Assembly (NCBI GenBank): GCA_944548615.1
Contig: OX155980.1
Coordinates: forward strand, 3,281,884-3,345,883
Reading direction: 5' to 3'
Length of the DNA: 64,000 nt
Origin: Micropterix aruncella
Lineage: Eukaryota > Arthropoda > Insecta > Lepidoptera > Micropterigidae
The notes under the pieces were generated by a model. That model worked only from the letters and a program-made list of their open reading frames with translations. It ran no database searches and was not told the DNA's origin. The translations under genes were made by a program, and so were the position numbers. Of this stretch, positions 11,023 through 22,994 are shown one piece after another (the first letter of the stretch is position 1; every line of letters begins with the position of its first letter).

Positions 11023-11712
11023 AAAATATGAAAATTACAATATTATATAGGAAATAGAAATACTAAATACATTAGAATACACATATACACACATACATAC
11101 ATAACACAATATATGTTAAGTCAACTTCAACTTCTTCTACTATATCGATCATGGCATGGATAGATAAACGCTTAATTTAGGTTAATTATTACAATCCCTA
11201 GAAGATTAAAGGTATTCTTCTAAATTGTACTATATTAAGTTGTCCATCAAACAAATTACAGTACAACTTTGATATAACGAATCTCAATATAACAAATTCC
11301 TGTAAATCCCCTTGAACTTACCTTACGATCCAATGCTAAATATAACTCTGTTTTACGAAAATAATGCGGTAATAACCTTGACATTGATCTAATTTTTGTT
11401 GCTCTCCGTAAAAATTAAACACCTCTATTTAACGAAAACCTCAGTATCACCTCAGTATAGCGAATATCAAACGGTGCATCAAAGCACTTATCGTGTTTCT
11501 ACATGTCCAAAAGAATTGACGCTAGTGATGTAATGCGCCAAGACCAGGTTAGTGACATTGTGTATATTGAGACAGTAATAAAATATTACATTTAGTCAAA
11601 GACTTCTATTTTTTGGTTAACGTATTTTTATATTGGTGCGTTTTTATTTTGTAGGCCTATAAGACTCGAACTAGCGAACCTCGATGTTACAAATGCCTCG
11701 AGATAACGTTTT
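11023..11712. other. AT-rich DNA between A copies 5 and 6
   Basis: It contains runs such as acgaatctcaatataacaaattcc and cgaacctcgatgttac that look like diverged repeats of one another, but no gene. Confidence 0.4.
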
Positions 11713-12300
11713 TTAAGCTATTGCATAGCTTTTATCGCGGGCCTAGCTAGGCCAGCGCGGCGACCGAATGAAGAAATTTCTTAACAAAAATTAATGATTT
11801 TAAACTGATAATTACGTCTAAACGAGTACTGCTTACGATTCGAAAAAAATATATGTTAAACAAGAACATTTTCCTAATATTCTTAGCTTTGAATATTTTA
11901 GATTTTGTTTATATTACATAGTGTAATTAATTTGTGAAATTAGGTCTAACCGAACACAAAAACGACTACTACGCAAATACTATCTTGCGTATTATTATGA
12001 AACCTGCACCATTTTAAAGGTAATTTAATTATCTATCTTTTTATCTACGATTTTTTTCGAATCTTGCGTTCTTTATCGAATAAAAAATTCGTGCGCGGCG
12101 CTCTATCGGAAGACGTTTAAATTATTCTGAATCATTTGCTTTCGCAGCCGCAAATGATTCGGAATAATTTCAACGTTTTCCGATAGAGCGCAGTTATCTG
12201 ATATCAGAAAAAATAAAATAAATAAATAATTATAATTGCATAAGTTGTTAAAAATGCTATGCAATAGCTTTACCGCGGCAGTCCCCGAGTGCCACACGTA
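11713..12300 (-). mobile_element. Family A hairpin element, copy 6
   Basis: Full-length reverse copy beginning TTAAGCTATTGCATAGC and ending GTGCCACACGTA. It has an extra ctag (gggcctagctaggcc) in the GC-rich end block. T-rich flanks on both sides fit the family's preference for poly(A/T) targets. Confidence 0.88.
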
Positions 12301-12741
12301 TTTTTTTTTAATATTCTTTGGAACTTGATGTTATACTGTATTAATAATTTTGAAATCACAAAATCAAATACACAGCAAATGGCCTCTGCTACAATATACG
12401 TTAATATTCCTGCCAGCAGGATTTCTAGACCTACTGAAGTTCTTCTCGTTTATGCATTTTTAGTATCTTCCGTCCTGCTGTCAGGCCCTGGAATGTTGTA
12501 TGTAAATAGTACGTATCTCTCTATTTGATATTTTACAATTAAATCCTATTCGCTTAATTGTCACTCAAATGGCAAGCGAATTGAGACGCGGTCTGCGAGT
12601 GGACGCAAAAGCGACATTTCTCGACTACAAAGATAGATGATATCGGCGAATAATACAATACCAGCATCAGAAACATCAGTCAAGTTTCGGATCACAGCGT
12701 AACATTGTTTTGGGATATGATAAAAAATGATGATGTCCTCC
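12301..12741. other. No recognised feature
   Basis: Short AT-rich interval. A plus-strand frame at 12289-12528 begins in the A element and has no known motif. Confidence 0.4.
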
Positions 12742-13164
12742 TCATCGTGATCCGACGACGGCGACCTCTAGGTTGACAGGACTTCTTCGAAGATGCGCGC
12801 GGAAGTGACTCGTGAATCCCAGTTTGTTTATAAAGGTTCGATTACAACGACTACAGTAGAGTTCACCGCAGTTGTTGTAAGTGTATGTGTACGTGGGCTT
12901 CGGACAAGATTTGCTCTGTTGGCGGTTCGAGTCGAGGTTTTCAAGCCGGGCTTCCTCAAACTCTTCAACTTTGGTGGTCACCGTGGAGCGCCACACGCTG
13001 CGTTTGTGAGCAGCCCTCTCCCTCTCAGGTGGAATACCACTGGCGGTTAGGTGCCTTTTTAAGACATCTTTATAGCGTAGGTGCTGTCCGCTGACGTTGA
13101 ATGCGCCTTTTGAGAGTTGGGCATAAAACTCGGCTTTCGGGAGGCGGTCGTCTTTCATACGCAC
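12742..13164 (-). pseudogene. LINE C-terminal tail with a C2H2-type finger
   Basis: An open minus-strand frame of 140 residues starts MKDDRLPKAEFYAQLSKG, then LRYKDVLKRHL, and ends with CSRCNRTFINKLGFTSHFRAH. The order (RMPDxRLPK-like block, RYKDxLKRHL block, C2H2 finger) matches the last ~130 residues of a common LINE reverse transcriptase group in invertebrates. All upstream domains are missing, so it is a 5'-truncated copy. The frame itself is unbroken to the stop, which suggests fairly recent insertion. Confidence 0.75.
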
Positions 13165-14491
13165 TCATGGGCATGATTAAAATTACTATCGTGCTCTTAG
13201 ACATAGGTAAAGATTGCATTGTCATTTGATCAAGAAGGTATATCAGCGCCCAATTCTGTGCCTACCGATCTATTTTTAAATCTCTAATTAACATTAACCC
13301 TTTAATTTGTGAAGTAAAAACTCGCCCGTACCTTTTCGAACGTGAAACCGTCGAGCGTGAAATCGGCGAGAATCGACGGCCTTGAGAAAAACGTCGATAA
13401 GTTATAAACCACTATACGGATCATAAAAAGAAGAACTATAAAATGATCGCATTGAATATGAATTTTTTTAACTGCCCATTAGACATTTTACCGTAGGTAG
13501 GCGATCGTCCCGAGCGGGACGTTACACATTGGAGGGGTGATATCATTATGTATAAATTGATTGACTTTCAATCATTCAAAATATGTAGCAATAATATGAT
13601 ATAACTGCATCTAATACAAAATAATGTATAGACACGTTTTACATTTTTTTTTTAATAAATTACAAAGTATATTCTCTTTCCTAATAAATATCCATACTCA
13701 TTAAATAAATGTTTTTTTTTGTGTTCACGAAATGTTGAACGATAGGTACTTTCAATGATATTTCAAATTATATTTAGGTATACGATAGATCCTTGTCCTT
13801 TTAATGTATGCTCTTGTTTGACAGAAATACAGTCTGTCCAGAAAGAGTAAATCGGGAAAATAATATTATATTGCAACACAGAAACGTGATAATAGTAAGA
13901 CTTAATAATCTAGGTAAATCTAGGTATGTACCTAGATTTACTCTCAGTACCGTCTCCCAAAAGGTGTATTAAAGTCAAACTAGTGTTTCTGCTCCAGTAC
14001 TGATTCTACCACGTAACATAGACGTTTGAATAATTGTGAGCTAGAAAAAAAAGAAAAACGCGTTAGTCGTGCCTCCGTGAAATAATAACAAATGTTGACT
14101 ACAATTGAGACAGGGAGGTACTAAAAAATTGTGGTTAAACTATACGAAATGTCATACTAAACATAACCTCAAAATGTACCTGGAAGTACAATTTGAGACA
14201 CTGAAAACGACCTCTAGCTCCGCTTCGAATAGTTTTATTCATTTTAAAGCAAAAGAATATGAATAACGAGAATTAATGACAAAATGAACGTGCTTTGATG
14301 AACTGAACCAAGAGGTTAAAACATATTTGTCATAATCATAATCCACTAGTTGAGTGGCCAGACTGTAAAAGTAATGAATTAAACATGCGTCTCTACGTGG
14401 GTTTCACCGTTGACGTTATTATCAAGTTATCTTCAGGCTGTCTAAGGACACAGAATTTCTCTTTATTACTTAAATAAAATAAAAGATTAAA
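13165..14491. other. AT-rich DNA, no recognised gene
   Basis: Apart from a GC-richer patch with repeated cgagcgtgaaa and cggcgagaatcg wording (13325-13395) and a short inverted word at 13908-13940 (aatctaggtaaatctaggtatgtacctagattt), nothing stands out. Confidence 0.45.
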
Positions 14492-15215
14492 TCTATACTA
14501 ATATTATAAAGAGGTAAAGTTTGTGATGTTGTAGGAAGTAATCTCTGGATCTACTGAACCGATTTTGAAAATTCTTTTACCAATAGAAAGCCACGTTATT
14601 TGTAAGTGTCATAGGCTATATATTAATCCGAAAAATTAAAAGACTTTTTCGTGGTAGTCGGATTTGCAAAGTAAGTTGGAGAATAAGCGGTCGAACGAAA
14701 ACGTTTCTTACTAACGCTGCCTTAACGATGAGAGATATATAATTAAGTTCTAGAGAGAAGTTGTAGAGCTTGATAATGCCTACAAAAAAGTCAGCGACAG
14801 CATATGTCTAACTTTTATATTTAAGTCATAAAAAGTAGTATTTTATATTTAAAAAATAATTTAAATCGTTAGGTCATGTGTATTGCTCATATTACCAACA
14901 ATTATGAATTCTTATCAAAATAAGTAAATTTATCGTCTCAAGCGTTTAAAACAAAAGACTTTTCCCTTTTACTGCATAAATGGTTAAAGAGATAAGACAC
15001 TCACAAATAAGACACTCGCAAGAAGACACTCACAAATAACGGTAATATAGTCAAATTGGCATGCAAATACATACATGCATATGCAGTAAAAATATAACCC
15101 TTCTTTTGACAGTCTGGAAATAAATCATAGCACTCAGTACTAACCGAACCACACTCATAATTTCATGGCAAGTATAAAGTTTTACCGCCCAACGAAGTGG
15201 GCACGGGTCAGCTAG
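14492..15215 (+). mobile_element. Non-autonomous Helitron, 724 bp
   Basis: It starts TCTATACTAATATTATAAAG, the opening common to lepidopteran Helitrons. It ends with hairpin GCCCA-acgaag-TGGGC followed by ACGGGTCAG and CTAG. The base before is A and the base after is T, as Helitron insertion into A^T requires, without target duplication. It has no Rep/helicase coding, so it is non-autonomous. Confidence 0.88.
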
Positions 15216-15550
15216 TTAATTATAAATTAGTATTTAATTAGTAATATATTTTTTTCATTTAATTAATTAATTAGGATATTTTTTGTGTCTGTTCTATCTC
15301 TGATTATCGCATGTCTTCAATTTTATCGTACATTTTAGGCTGACGTAAATAACAACATAGCGCTTTGTGCTTCCTTCTTTATAATTATTGCGGCACGGAT
15401 GCCTAGCCGTTCAAGGTTATGCGTGTCTACGGTTGGACATAAAGGTGCCCTCTGACAAGCCAACACACTGAAACACTCATTAGGATGAAATTCGGCTAAC
15501 AATAAAAACACCAAACTGTATGCACCATGATGCAGGATTTAAATAAAAAA

Positions 15551-16143
15551 TACGTGTGGCACTCGGGGACTGCCGCGGTAAAGCTATTGCATAGCAGTTT
15601 TTAACAACTTATGCAATTATAATTATGTATTTAATTTATTTATGCAGTATGAAGAATTTTTTTTCTGATATCAGATAACTGCGCTCTATCGGAAAACGTT
15701 GAAATTATTCCGAATCGATTCGGAATAATTTAAACGTCTTCCGATAGAGCGCACGAATTTTATTCGATAAAGCGAAAAAACCGAATTTTATTCTTTGTTT
15801 ATTCGAAAAAAATCGTAGATAAAAAGATAGATAATAAAATTATCTTTAAAATGGTGCAGGTTTCATAATAATACGCCAGATAGTATTTGCGTAGTAGTCA
15901 TTTTTCTGTTCGGTTAGACCTAATTTCACAAATTAATTACACTATGTAATATAAACAAAATCTAAAATATTCAAAGCTAAGAATATTAGGAAAATGTTCT
16001 TGTTTAACATATATTTTTTTCGAATCGTAAGCAGTACTCGTTTAGACGTAATTATCAGTTTAAAATAATTAATTTTTGTTAAGAAATTTCTTCATTCGGT
16101 CGCCGCGCTGGCAGGCCCGCGATAAAAGCTATGCAATAGCTTA
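15551..16143 (+). mobile_element. Family A hairpin element, copy 7, hairpin tip deleted
   Basis: Both ends are present. The distal stem and loop of the hairpin are missing, leaving CCGAATCGATTCGG as a perfect palindrome at the centre (about 15710-15723). About 10 bp (gccgcg) next to the stem and ctag in the GC-rich end are also lost. Confidence 0.88.
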
Positions 16144-16223
16144 AAAAAAACACATCACTGAAAGTAGAGCATTTGCTTAATAGTAGGTCCTTGAACCTAT
16201 GAAGAGACCTATTTAAAAAAAAA

Positions 16224-16829
16224 TACGTGTGGCACTCGGAGACTGCCGCGGTAAAGCTATTGCATAGCATTTTTAACAACTTAGGCAATTATAATTATTT
16301 ATTTATTTAATTTTTTCTGATATCAGATAACTGCGCTCTATCGGAAAACGTTGAAATTATTCCGAATCATTTGCGGCTGCGGAAGCAAATGATTCGGAAT
16401 AATTTAAACGTCTCCCGATAGATCGCGGCGCACGAATTTTATTCGATAAAGCAAAAAAAACGGATATTATTCTTTTCTTTGACTATTCGAAAAAAATCGT
16501 AGATAAAAAGATAGATAATTAAATTATCTTTAAAATGGTGCAGGTTTCATAATAATACTCCAGATAGTATTTGCGTAGTAGTCGTTTTTGTGTTCGGTTA
16601 GACCTAATTTCACAAATTAATTACACTATATAATATAAAGAAAATCTAAAATATTCAAAGCTAACAATATTAGGAAAAGGTTCTTGTTTGACATATATTT
16701 TTTTCGAATCGTAAGCAGTACTCGTTTAGATGTAATTATCAGTTTAAAATCATTAATTTTCGTTAAGAAATTTCTTCATTCGGTCGCCGCGCTGGCCTAG
16801 GCCCGCGATAAAAGCTATGCAATAGCTTA
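16224..16829 (+). mobile_element. Family A hairpin element, copy 8
   Basis: Full-length copy 80 bp after copy 7 and in the same orientation. TTAAAAAAAAAT is found on both sides and is the best candidate target duplication in the family, though A-runs make chance matches easy. Confidence 0.88.
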
Positions 16830-17329
16830 AAAAAAAATGAAAACGAAAATTTTGTATCAAAAATATAGGCTCTTATTTATATAGTTGATCGAATTATTGA
16901 CCTCTATTAATCTACATCGAAACTTTCATGGACAGGAATGCCTATGAAGTCGTTTTTTTATTATGTAAAAAGTTATCCGAACTCCAAAAAAACTGAAAGT
17001 GTGTTGGAGCAAGGTCTGATGAGTACGGTTGGCAACAAAGAGTCTTTAGTGGCGGCAACTTCTACAACTTTCTAACTGTTTTTTGTAAAGTGTGTGGATC
17101 GTGATTGTCGCGCAGAAGCAAAGACGAAGAGCGATCGACCAGCCTTGGTTTTTGATCGCGAGGTTCTCCATTATTGTTTGTAGTTCTTGATAGTACTAAA
17201 GCCGAAGTATTCAAGTTTAAAGTGGCCGGCGTGAATAAAAGGTGATTACATAAGCAAAGATCGAAAAATATAAAAGCTCTTGATGAAATAACAAACCACT
17301 GTTGATGGCGACTGATTCCTAATGGGTCC

Positions 17330-17600
17330 ATGTAGCTTGGGCCTGATAGTCTGTTGATGTTTCTTGGGTAGGCCCAACTCACGGTTCAGCTCCCAACCGG
17401 TAGCCTCCTTGAAGAGCGACTTTATCTGGAAGGGCCGTTGTGAACTCTGCTTCCGCCTATAACCTGCAGGCGTTGGCCTCTTACAGGCATGTGGCGGAGC
17501 TTGACGGTGGACTGTTTTGTCCTAAGTCTTCTGCGCACTCCTCACGGGAGACAGAATGATCAAATTTCCTTAAAACTTCCTGAGGTGGCGGGAGGGGACG
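17330..17600 (+). mobile_element. Family B repeat, internally deleted copy
   Basis: It has a 5' portion (aatgggtcc...aggcccaactcacggttcagctcc) joined directly to the 3' portion (ggcgttggcctcttacaggc to aaaacttcctgaggtggcggg). The middle ~400 bp are missing. GC content is well above that of the flanks. The 16830-17329 interval before it has no recognised feature. Confidence 0.7.
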
Positions 17601-17636
17601 GGGTGACGGTGGTGAACGGTTTCGAGCAGCTTAGGC

Positions 17637-18370
17637 CACAAGATCCACTTTGTTTTTAGATCGGCTCAACTCACGATTCAGCTCCTATTCAGAAGCCTCC
17701 TCGTGTGGAAGGCTACCCCGGGTAAGACTCTGGGTCTCAGGCCTCAAAAGCCGGTGGACCAGTTTCTCCCAGTGGGATTGCATCCCGGAGCCACTGGACG
17801 GTTTGCGCACCGGTCGGCGAAGTCAATCGGTTGTGCATTCTGACTAATTGCTGAAGGGTCTGGAGACTATGGAAATACACTGTTTCCTAAGCAGCGGGGG
17901 TGGATGTTGACCTGCTGTCATGCCACTCTTGAAATGACCTTGGGCCACTCTATCCTGTGTGGTACTACGGGCAAAGAACGCCCAGGTCTGCGATAAATTC
18001 TAACTGAATTACCGCTGTCATACAACAGGTAGAGGTCGCGTAAATGACTCCGGACCCGTAACCAGTCGGAAGGACGGAGGTATCCTGAAGATATCCTTCC
18101 AAACGGAGTTATTCTTCCAAACTGGTAGTCAGGGGGCGTGGCTGTCCGCTGGTTACCTACCCGGTGCCTCTTCGCAAGGCGTTGGCCTCTGACGGGCAGG
18201 TGGCGGAGCTTGACGGTGGACTGTTTTGTCCTAATTATTCTGCACTCATCTCACGGGAGATAGAACGATAAATTTCGTTAAAACTTACTGAGGTGACCGG
18301 CTCGCCCGTTGTAGTTGACAGCTCCTGTCGAGGTGACGTGTTCGCCCGTTGTAGTCGACAGCTCCAGTTG
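17637..18370 (+). mobile_element. Family B repeat, near-complete copy with doubled 3' end
   Basis: Family B in this window is a ~650-730 bp GC-rich repeat. Its full copies start GGGAGCTAATGGGCCC and end CTCGCCCGTTGTAGTTGAC. This copy has most of the 5' part and body. Its last ~38 bp (gaggtgacgtgttcgcccgt) are duplicated in tandem, a trait shared with the copy at 21050. There is no coding potential I would trust. Confidence 0.75.
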
Positions 18371-18554
18371 TAACCTGCAGTTGTAGAAAGTTTGGGATCT
18401 GAATACCTCGGGCGAAACTGGGAGGTTTTTAGTAAGGGGGGGGGGGAGAGAGGGGGAGAGTGAACTACTCTAGTAGGGAAATTCGAAACTGCTGAAACTA
18501 CAAATGTCAAATTTTATATTTAAGCTACTCATTACAAATGAAAAATATTGAGTC
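18220..18554 (+). repeat. Left arm of a ~330 bp inverted duplication
   Basis: From ctgttttgtcctaa through the doubled B 3' end, the flank ttgtagaaagt, a poly-G tract (18437-18448) and attacaaatga(a)aaatattga, this segment is repeated in reverse at 20866-21193. Because ~180 bp of non-B flank is included, the pair is one duplication event, not two B insertions. Confidence 0.85.
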
Positions 18555-19228
18555 ACTGGTTTTTGAAAATTTGCATTTACCTTGTAAATCTAATCGAAAA
18601 TATATTTTGGGACTATATTTTTTGGAGCTATATTGATTTATAGATTCTCACTGACGCAAAAATGGTCGCTGTGAGTTGAGCCCCCTCCGCCCGTCCCACC
18701 CTCTCGCAACGGCGCGGCGTGACTCAGCGCCGATTAGAATAATCGAACTTTTAGCTTTTGAGTTATTCGATGGTTTTACAAGATGAAACCATAAAACATT
18801 ACTTCAATATTTTTAAGTAGCACTTACTATCCGGCGTGAACTTCTAGACGTTTACTTCAAATACATGGATAATTACGAGTATAGTGGTATTCATGTGGTG
18901 TATTCCTAGGAAAAGGCTCTGTCTGGTTTGGAGTGAACAAGGATCACCTTGGTCGTCACCTTAAGAAATATATAATTTATCCTTGTGAATACTAAATTGC
19001 CAATGTTTTCCAAAAACTGTAAAATTTTACAGCAAAGAAGAACAAATTCTTTGGAGATTTCAGCGCGTAAGATTGTCAACATCACCAATGGAAGAGCTGT
19101 ATCTCGGAAACTTCTGGTGATAGCAAATTCAATCCCCTTTCAAAAAAACGTATAGATGTTTCTCCAAGATGCATTTTTTAAAAAATAAAAAGCAAGAACC
19201 GAAAGAAATTCAAAATAAATTAATAATT
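18555..19228. other. Spacer inside the inverted duplication, no gene recognised
   Basis: 18660-18730 is a GC-rich patch (gccccctccgcccgtcccac, gcaacggcgcggcgtgactc). The minus-strand frame at 18906-19088 has no known motif. Confidence 0.4.
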
Positions 19229-19965
19229 AAAAAAAACACTAAAAACACGCTTTTATAAATGCACGTAAAAACCAAAAAATTTACACGTCAATATACATCG
19301 TATATAGATATATCAATATTATTCTATTTACACTCTCCATGTACAGGTCTATATACATTTTATACAGGCACCTATGTCAATATTTACACTATTTACACTC
19401 AATATTTACAAGTCAATATATAATAGGTTTGTTATAACCTTGAAACCTGATCGTGTTCAAAGTCCATTACGTGACCTTTCTCACAAGTGCAAACACGACT
19501 ATGATACAATATTTCATCATGGAATGCCAGTTCCTGTCTTCCGGCTTCATCATCAGACCTTGAAACTTAATCGTGGTCAAAGTTCATTACAAGACCTTTC
19601 TAACAAGTCCAAACACGGCTATGATACGATATTCCATCATGGAATGCCAGTGCCTATCTTCCGGCTTCATCATCAGACCTTGAAACCTAATCGTGGTCAA
19701 AGTTCATTCCAAGACTTTTCTAACAAGTCCAAAAACAGCTATGATACGATGTTCCATCATGAAGTTCCAGTTCATATCTTCCCACTCCATCATCAGATCA
19801 GTTCGACAGTACCATATTATTGTATTGTCATCAGAACTACATACAGCTGCCAATTTTCATGATGCTACGATCCTTGGAAGATGGTTAAATTAGTTACCTT
19901 AGATTCCATTACATAGTTAGTTACATACAGGTCGACCTAATAAAAGCGTGTTAAAAACGCGTTTT
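19229..19965. mobile_element. Family F element with 120-bp tandem core
   Basis: The left edge aaacactaaaaacacgctttt at 19229-19254 and the right edge rc (ataaaagcgtgttaaaaacg) near 19938-19957 form a loose inverted pair, so this may be a TIR element. The same left edge and the same right body (tacatacagctgccaatttt, tacgatccttggaagat) occur at 25208-25532, confirming a dispersed unit. Its class is unknown. Confidence 0.5.
19441..19800 (+). repeat. Three exact-length 120-bp tandem units, open as 40-residue repeats
   Basis: Units at 19441, 19561 and 19681 are each 120 bp. Because 120 is a multiple of three, one plus-strand frame (from 19374 to 19862) stays open through all three, repeating LKPNRGQSSLQDLSNKSKHG then YDTIFHHGMPVPIFRLHHQT with few changes. 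I do not recognise this as a protein family. Either it is a small coding repeat of an unknown element or the frame is a by-product of the unit length. Confidence 0.75.
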
Positions 19966-20865
19966 TTTACGGAAATCGCGCATCTTCCACAGGTTTTCGA
20001 AATCGCCAACGTAGTCATCTGCCATTGGCATAGGTTCTAACAACATATAACACAATTAGAAATACATGACCTTTTGTAAGTGTGGTATACATTGCATGGG
20101 CTAAACGTTTGTTGAACTGCAAGGATTTTTTTTGAATCTCTATTACTCGATTATGTGTTTCACCATGCTCCGTACGGGTAATACAAAAATAACGGTATAA
20201 TGTAGCTTCAACATGATTCTTGTAACTAGCTATTGCTGTCATGGTAAAAGCAAGATTTCGTTGTGCACCGTAATGAATGTGCAGTGTGTTACGCGTCATG
20301 TTGATACATACGTACGTGCCACAGTACGTGTTATATACGTAATCCCTTTTGAAACATGCGTATTTCCGTGTATTACACCGTTATATTTTCCTCAGTATAT
20401 GTATGAGTTTCGCCTGATTTTTTAAACTTTTAGTATACTGGTCTTTTGGAATGAAATATGTTTACACGAAGCAAGCCAAATGAAGGGTTAATCAAGTATT
20501 CACGGCATTGTTCCCGTTAAAGAATATGTATTTAATATTGTACGCCTAAATGGCAGATTTTGTAGCACTAAAATGTTGTAAAAAAATACGTACTACCTCC
20601 ACAATCTACAATAAAGACATTATATTCTGTTATACTTGAAAATATGCCTGTTTTGCTATGAATAAAGCTATGAATAAAGCTAGATTTTGATTTAAGTTTA
20701 TTTCCCGATCCAAAACAGGACAAAAACTTTTTTGAAGCGATTGTGCAAAAAATCGATAGCTCTTTACTAAAATCTCCATAAACAGTACAACCAATCACCA
20801 ATGTCTGTTTCTATAATCGCACCCGTACCAAGGTATTGGGGGGGGGGGGGAGGGGGTGTCGACTA

Positions 20866-21193
20866 TAACTCAATATTCTTCATTTGTAATGAGTAGCTTA
20901 AATATAAAATTTGACATCTGTAGTTTCTGCAGTTTCGAATTTCCCTACTAGAGTAGTTCACTATCCCCCCCCCCCTTAGTAAAAACTCCCCAGTTTCGCC
21001 CGAGGTAGGTTTTCAGATCCCAACTTTCTACAACTGCAGGTTAAAAGTAGAGCTGTCGACAACAACGGGCGAACACGTCACCTCGACTAGAGCTGTCAAC
21101 TACAACGGGCGAGTCCGTCACCTCAGTAAGTTTTAACGAAATTTATGGTTCTATCTCCCGTGAGGTGAGTGCAGAATACTTAGGACAAAACAG
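20866..21193 (-). repeat. Right arm of the inverted duplication
   Basis: Reverse counterpart of 18220-18554, with the poly-C tract at 20966-20977, the doubled B end and the 5'-most ctgttttgtcc. At 21193 homology jumps into a different point of another B copy. The 19966-20865 spacer before it contains a poly-G run (20839-20850) and no recognised gene. Confidence 0.85.
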
Positions 21194-21865
21194 GCTGGTA
21201 TAACGATATGAGATCGTTCTTTCAGCCGTGGGATGAGCGTAGAAGACTTAGAGACTATACAAATCTTCTGTCTAGCTAGGCCAACACGCCCGTCAGAGAC
21301 CAACGCCTTACGGCAAGGCATCGGGAAAGGCACCCAGCGGGCAGCCTCACCCCCCTGGCTACCAAGTTGGATGGATAACTCCGTCTGGAATTATCCATCA
21401 GCATATCTCTTTCCTGCCGACTGGTTACAGGATCGAGGTCGCTTGCGCGGTTGTCTCCTTTGCGTAGCGGTGATACGGTGTCTACCGAATCTATCGCGGA
21501 CCACAGCATCCTTTGCCCGGCTTTTCACCCGGATTCGGGCAGCCGAATGGTCGTTACAAGAGCAGTTGCTGTAAGGTTAACAACTACTTCGCTCTATAGG
21601 AAGCGATACTGTATCCAGTCGCCCCCAGCTGCCAGACGGAATGCACAATCGATTGGCTGACGCCGCACGGAGCGCAAACCGTCCAGGAGCGCCCGAGGGT
21701 TGACTCCTAGGGGAAACTGGCCCGCAGGCTAGAGTTCTACTTGGGTTCGCACTTCGCGTGGAGGCCGGCAGATGGATGTTGACCCGAGTGTTTGGCCGAC
21801 CCTACACATGGGTATTAGTGCCCAAGCTGCAACAGGGTCCATCAGCTCCCACATAACCAAGGTAT
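21194..21865 (-). mobile_element. Family B repeat, reverse copy
   Basis: Runs from the 3' part (cgtagaagacttagag) to the 5' terminus, read here as gggtccatcagctccca. It holds the conserved cgcttgcgcgg and ccgcggaccacagcatcctt-type blocks. It is fused to a second B 3' end at 21193. Confidence 0.8.
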
Positions 21866-21908
21866 ATCTATTTTCGAGACCCATTGGCCCTGTCTTAAGT
21901 AAAAATAA

Positions 21909-22155
21909 AGAGGCAATTATATTATCGGACGCGTCCGTAAGCCGCGACTTATGGACGCGACTGAAAGGTTATCTGTGAAATGAATTTCCATTGAGCCGTG
22001 CACATTATCGGACGTCAGTCGCGTACGTCACCTTGAGGCTTCGGACGTCCGTTAGAGATCTGGCAAGCCGCGTCCCAAACGACTGTGCATACTGTTCAGT
22101 CGCGTCCAGTGGCAAGCCGCGGCTTGCGGACGGGTCGGATAATATGATTGCTCCT
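21909..22155. mobile_element. MITE with ~60-bp TIRs and TAA target duplication
   Basis: The left end agaggcaattatattatcgg and the right end (rc aggagcaatcatattatccg) are inverted repeats. They extend through cgtccg(c/t)aagccgcg(a/g)ctt to gacgcgactgaa. TAA precedes 21909 and follows 22155. The element is 247 bp, GC-rich inside and non-coding. TAA is a typical PIF/Harbinger-type target. Confidence 0.85.
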
Positions 22156-22394
22156 TAAGCGTACGTCTCAGGTTGCCGAGTGCTGGTCGACAAGTGACCG
22201 TGATCAAGTGACCGTGTCAGTGCGGCGCATGGAAACCAACTGTCTGAGTGTGGCTGCCTGACTGTGACATCTATCTGTTTGATTTGTCGTTGTCAAGTGC
22301 TTCATAAATCCACACAAATGTAAAATCCACACAAATGTAATCTTATCTGCTTCGCAAATCAATTGTATTGTATTGGATAATTTTATAAAAAAAA

Positions 22395-22994
22395 TTACTT
22401 GTGGCACTCGGGGACTGCCGCGGTAAAGCTATTGCATAGCATTTTTAACAACTTATGCAATTATAATTATTTATTTATTTTATACATTTTATTTGTTCTG
22501 ATATCAGATAACTGCGCTCTATCGGAAAACGTTGAAATTATTCCGAATCATTTGGGGCTTCGAAAGCAAATGATTCGGAATAATTTAAACGTCTTCCGAT
22601 AGAGCGCCGCCCTTGAATTTTTTATTCGATAAAGCAAAAAAAAACGGATTATTCGAAAAAAATCGTAGATAAAAAGATAGATAATTAAATTATCTTTAAA
22701 ATGGTGCAGGTTTTATAATAATACGCCAGATAGTATTTGCGTAGTAGTCGTTTTTGTGTTCGGTTAGACCTAATTTCACAAATTAATTACACTATGTAAT
22801 GTAAACAAAATCTAAAATATTCAAAATTAATAATATTAGGAAAGTGTTCTTGTTTAACATATATTTTTTTCGAATCGTAAGCAGTACTCGTTTAGACGTA
22901 ATTATCAGTTTAAAATCATTAATTTTCGTTAAGAAATTTCTTCATTCGGTCGCCGCGCTGGCCTAGGCCCGCGATAAAAGCTATGCAATAGCTT
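22395..22994 (+). mobile_element. Family A hairpin element, copy 9
   Basis: Full-length, with ATAAAAAAA on each side as a possible target duplication. The hairpin loop reads gggcttcgaa instead of the usual GC-rich loop. The first bases are tacttgtggc rather than tacgtgtggc. Confidence 0.88.

Noticed and set aside
12103..12297. Short proteins within family A copies (also at 16079 and 22399)
   Set aside because: They span the hairpin and both strands and are not kept open in all copies; chance frames in a repeat.
19441..19800. CRISPR array
   Set aside because: Units are contiguous 120-mers without distinct spacers, in an insect genome; it is a tandem repeat.
20015..20425. Overlapping frames near 20.0-20.4 kb as genes
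   Set aside because: Short, on both strands, with no recognisable motif or supporting structure.
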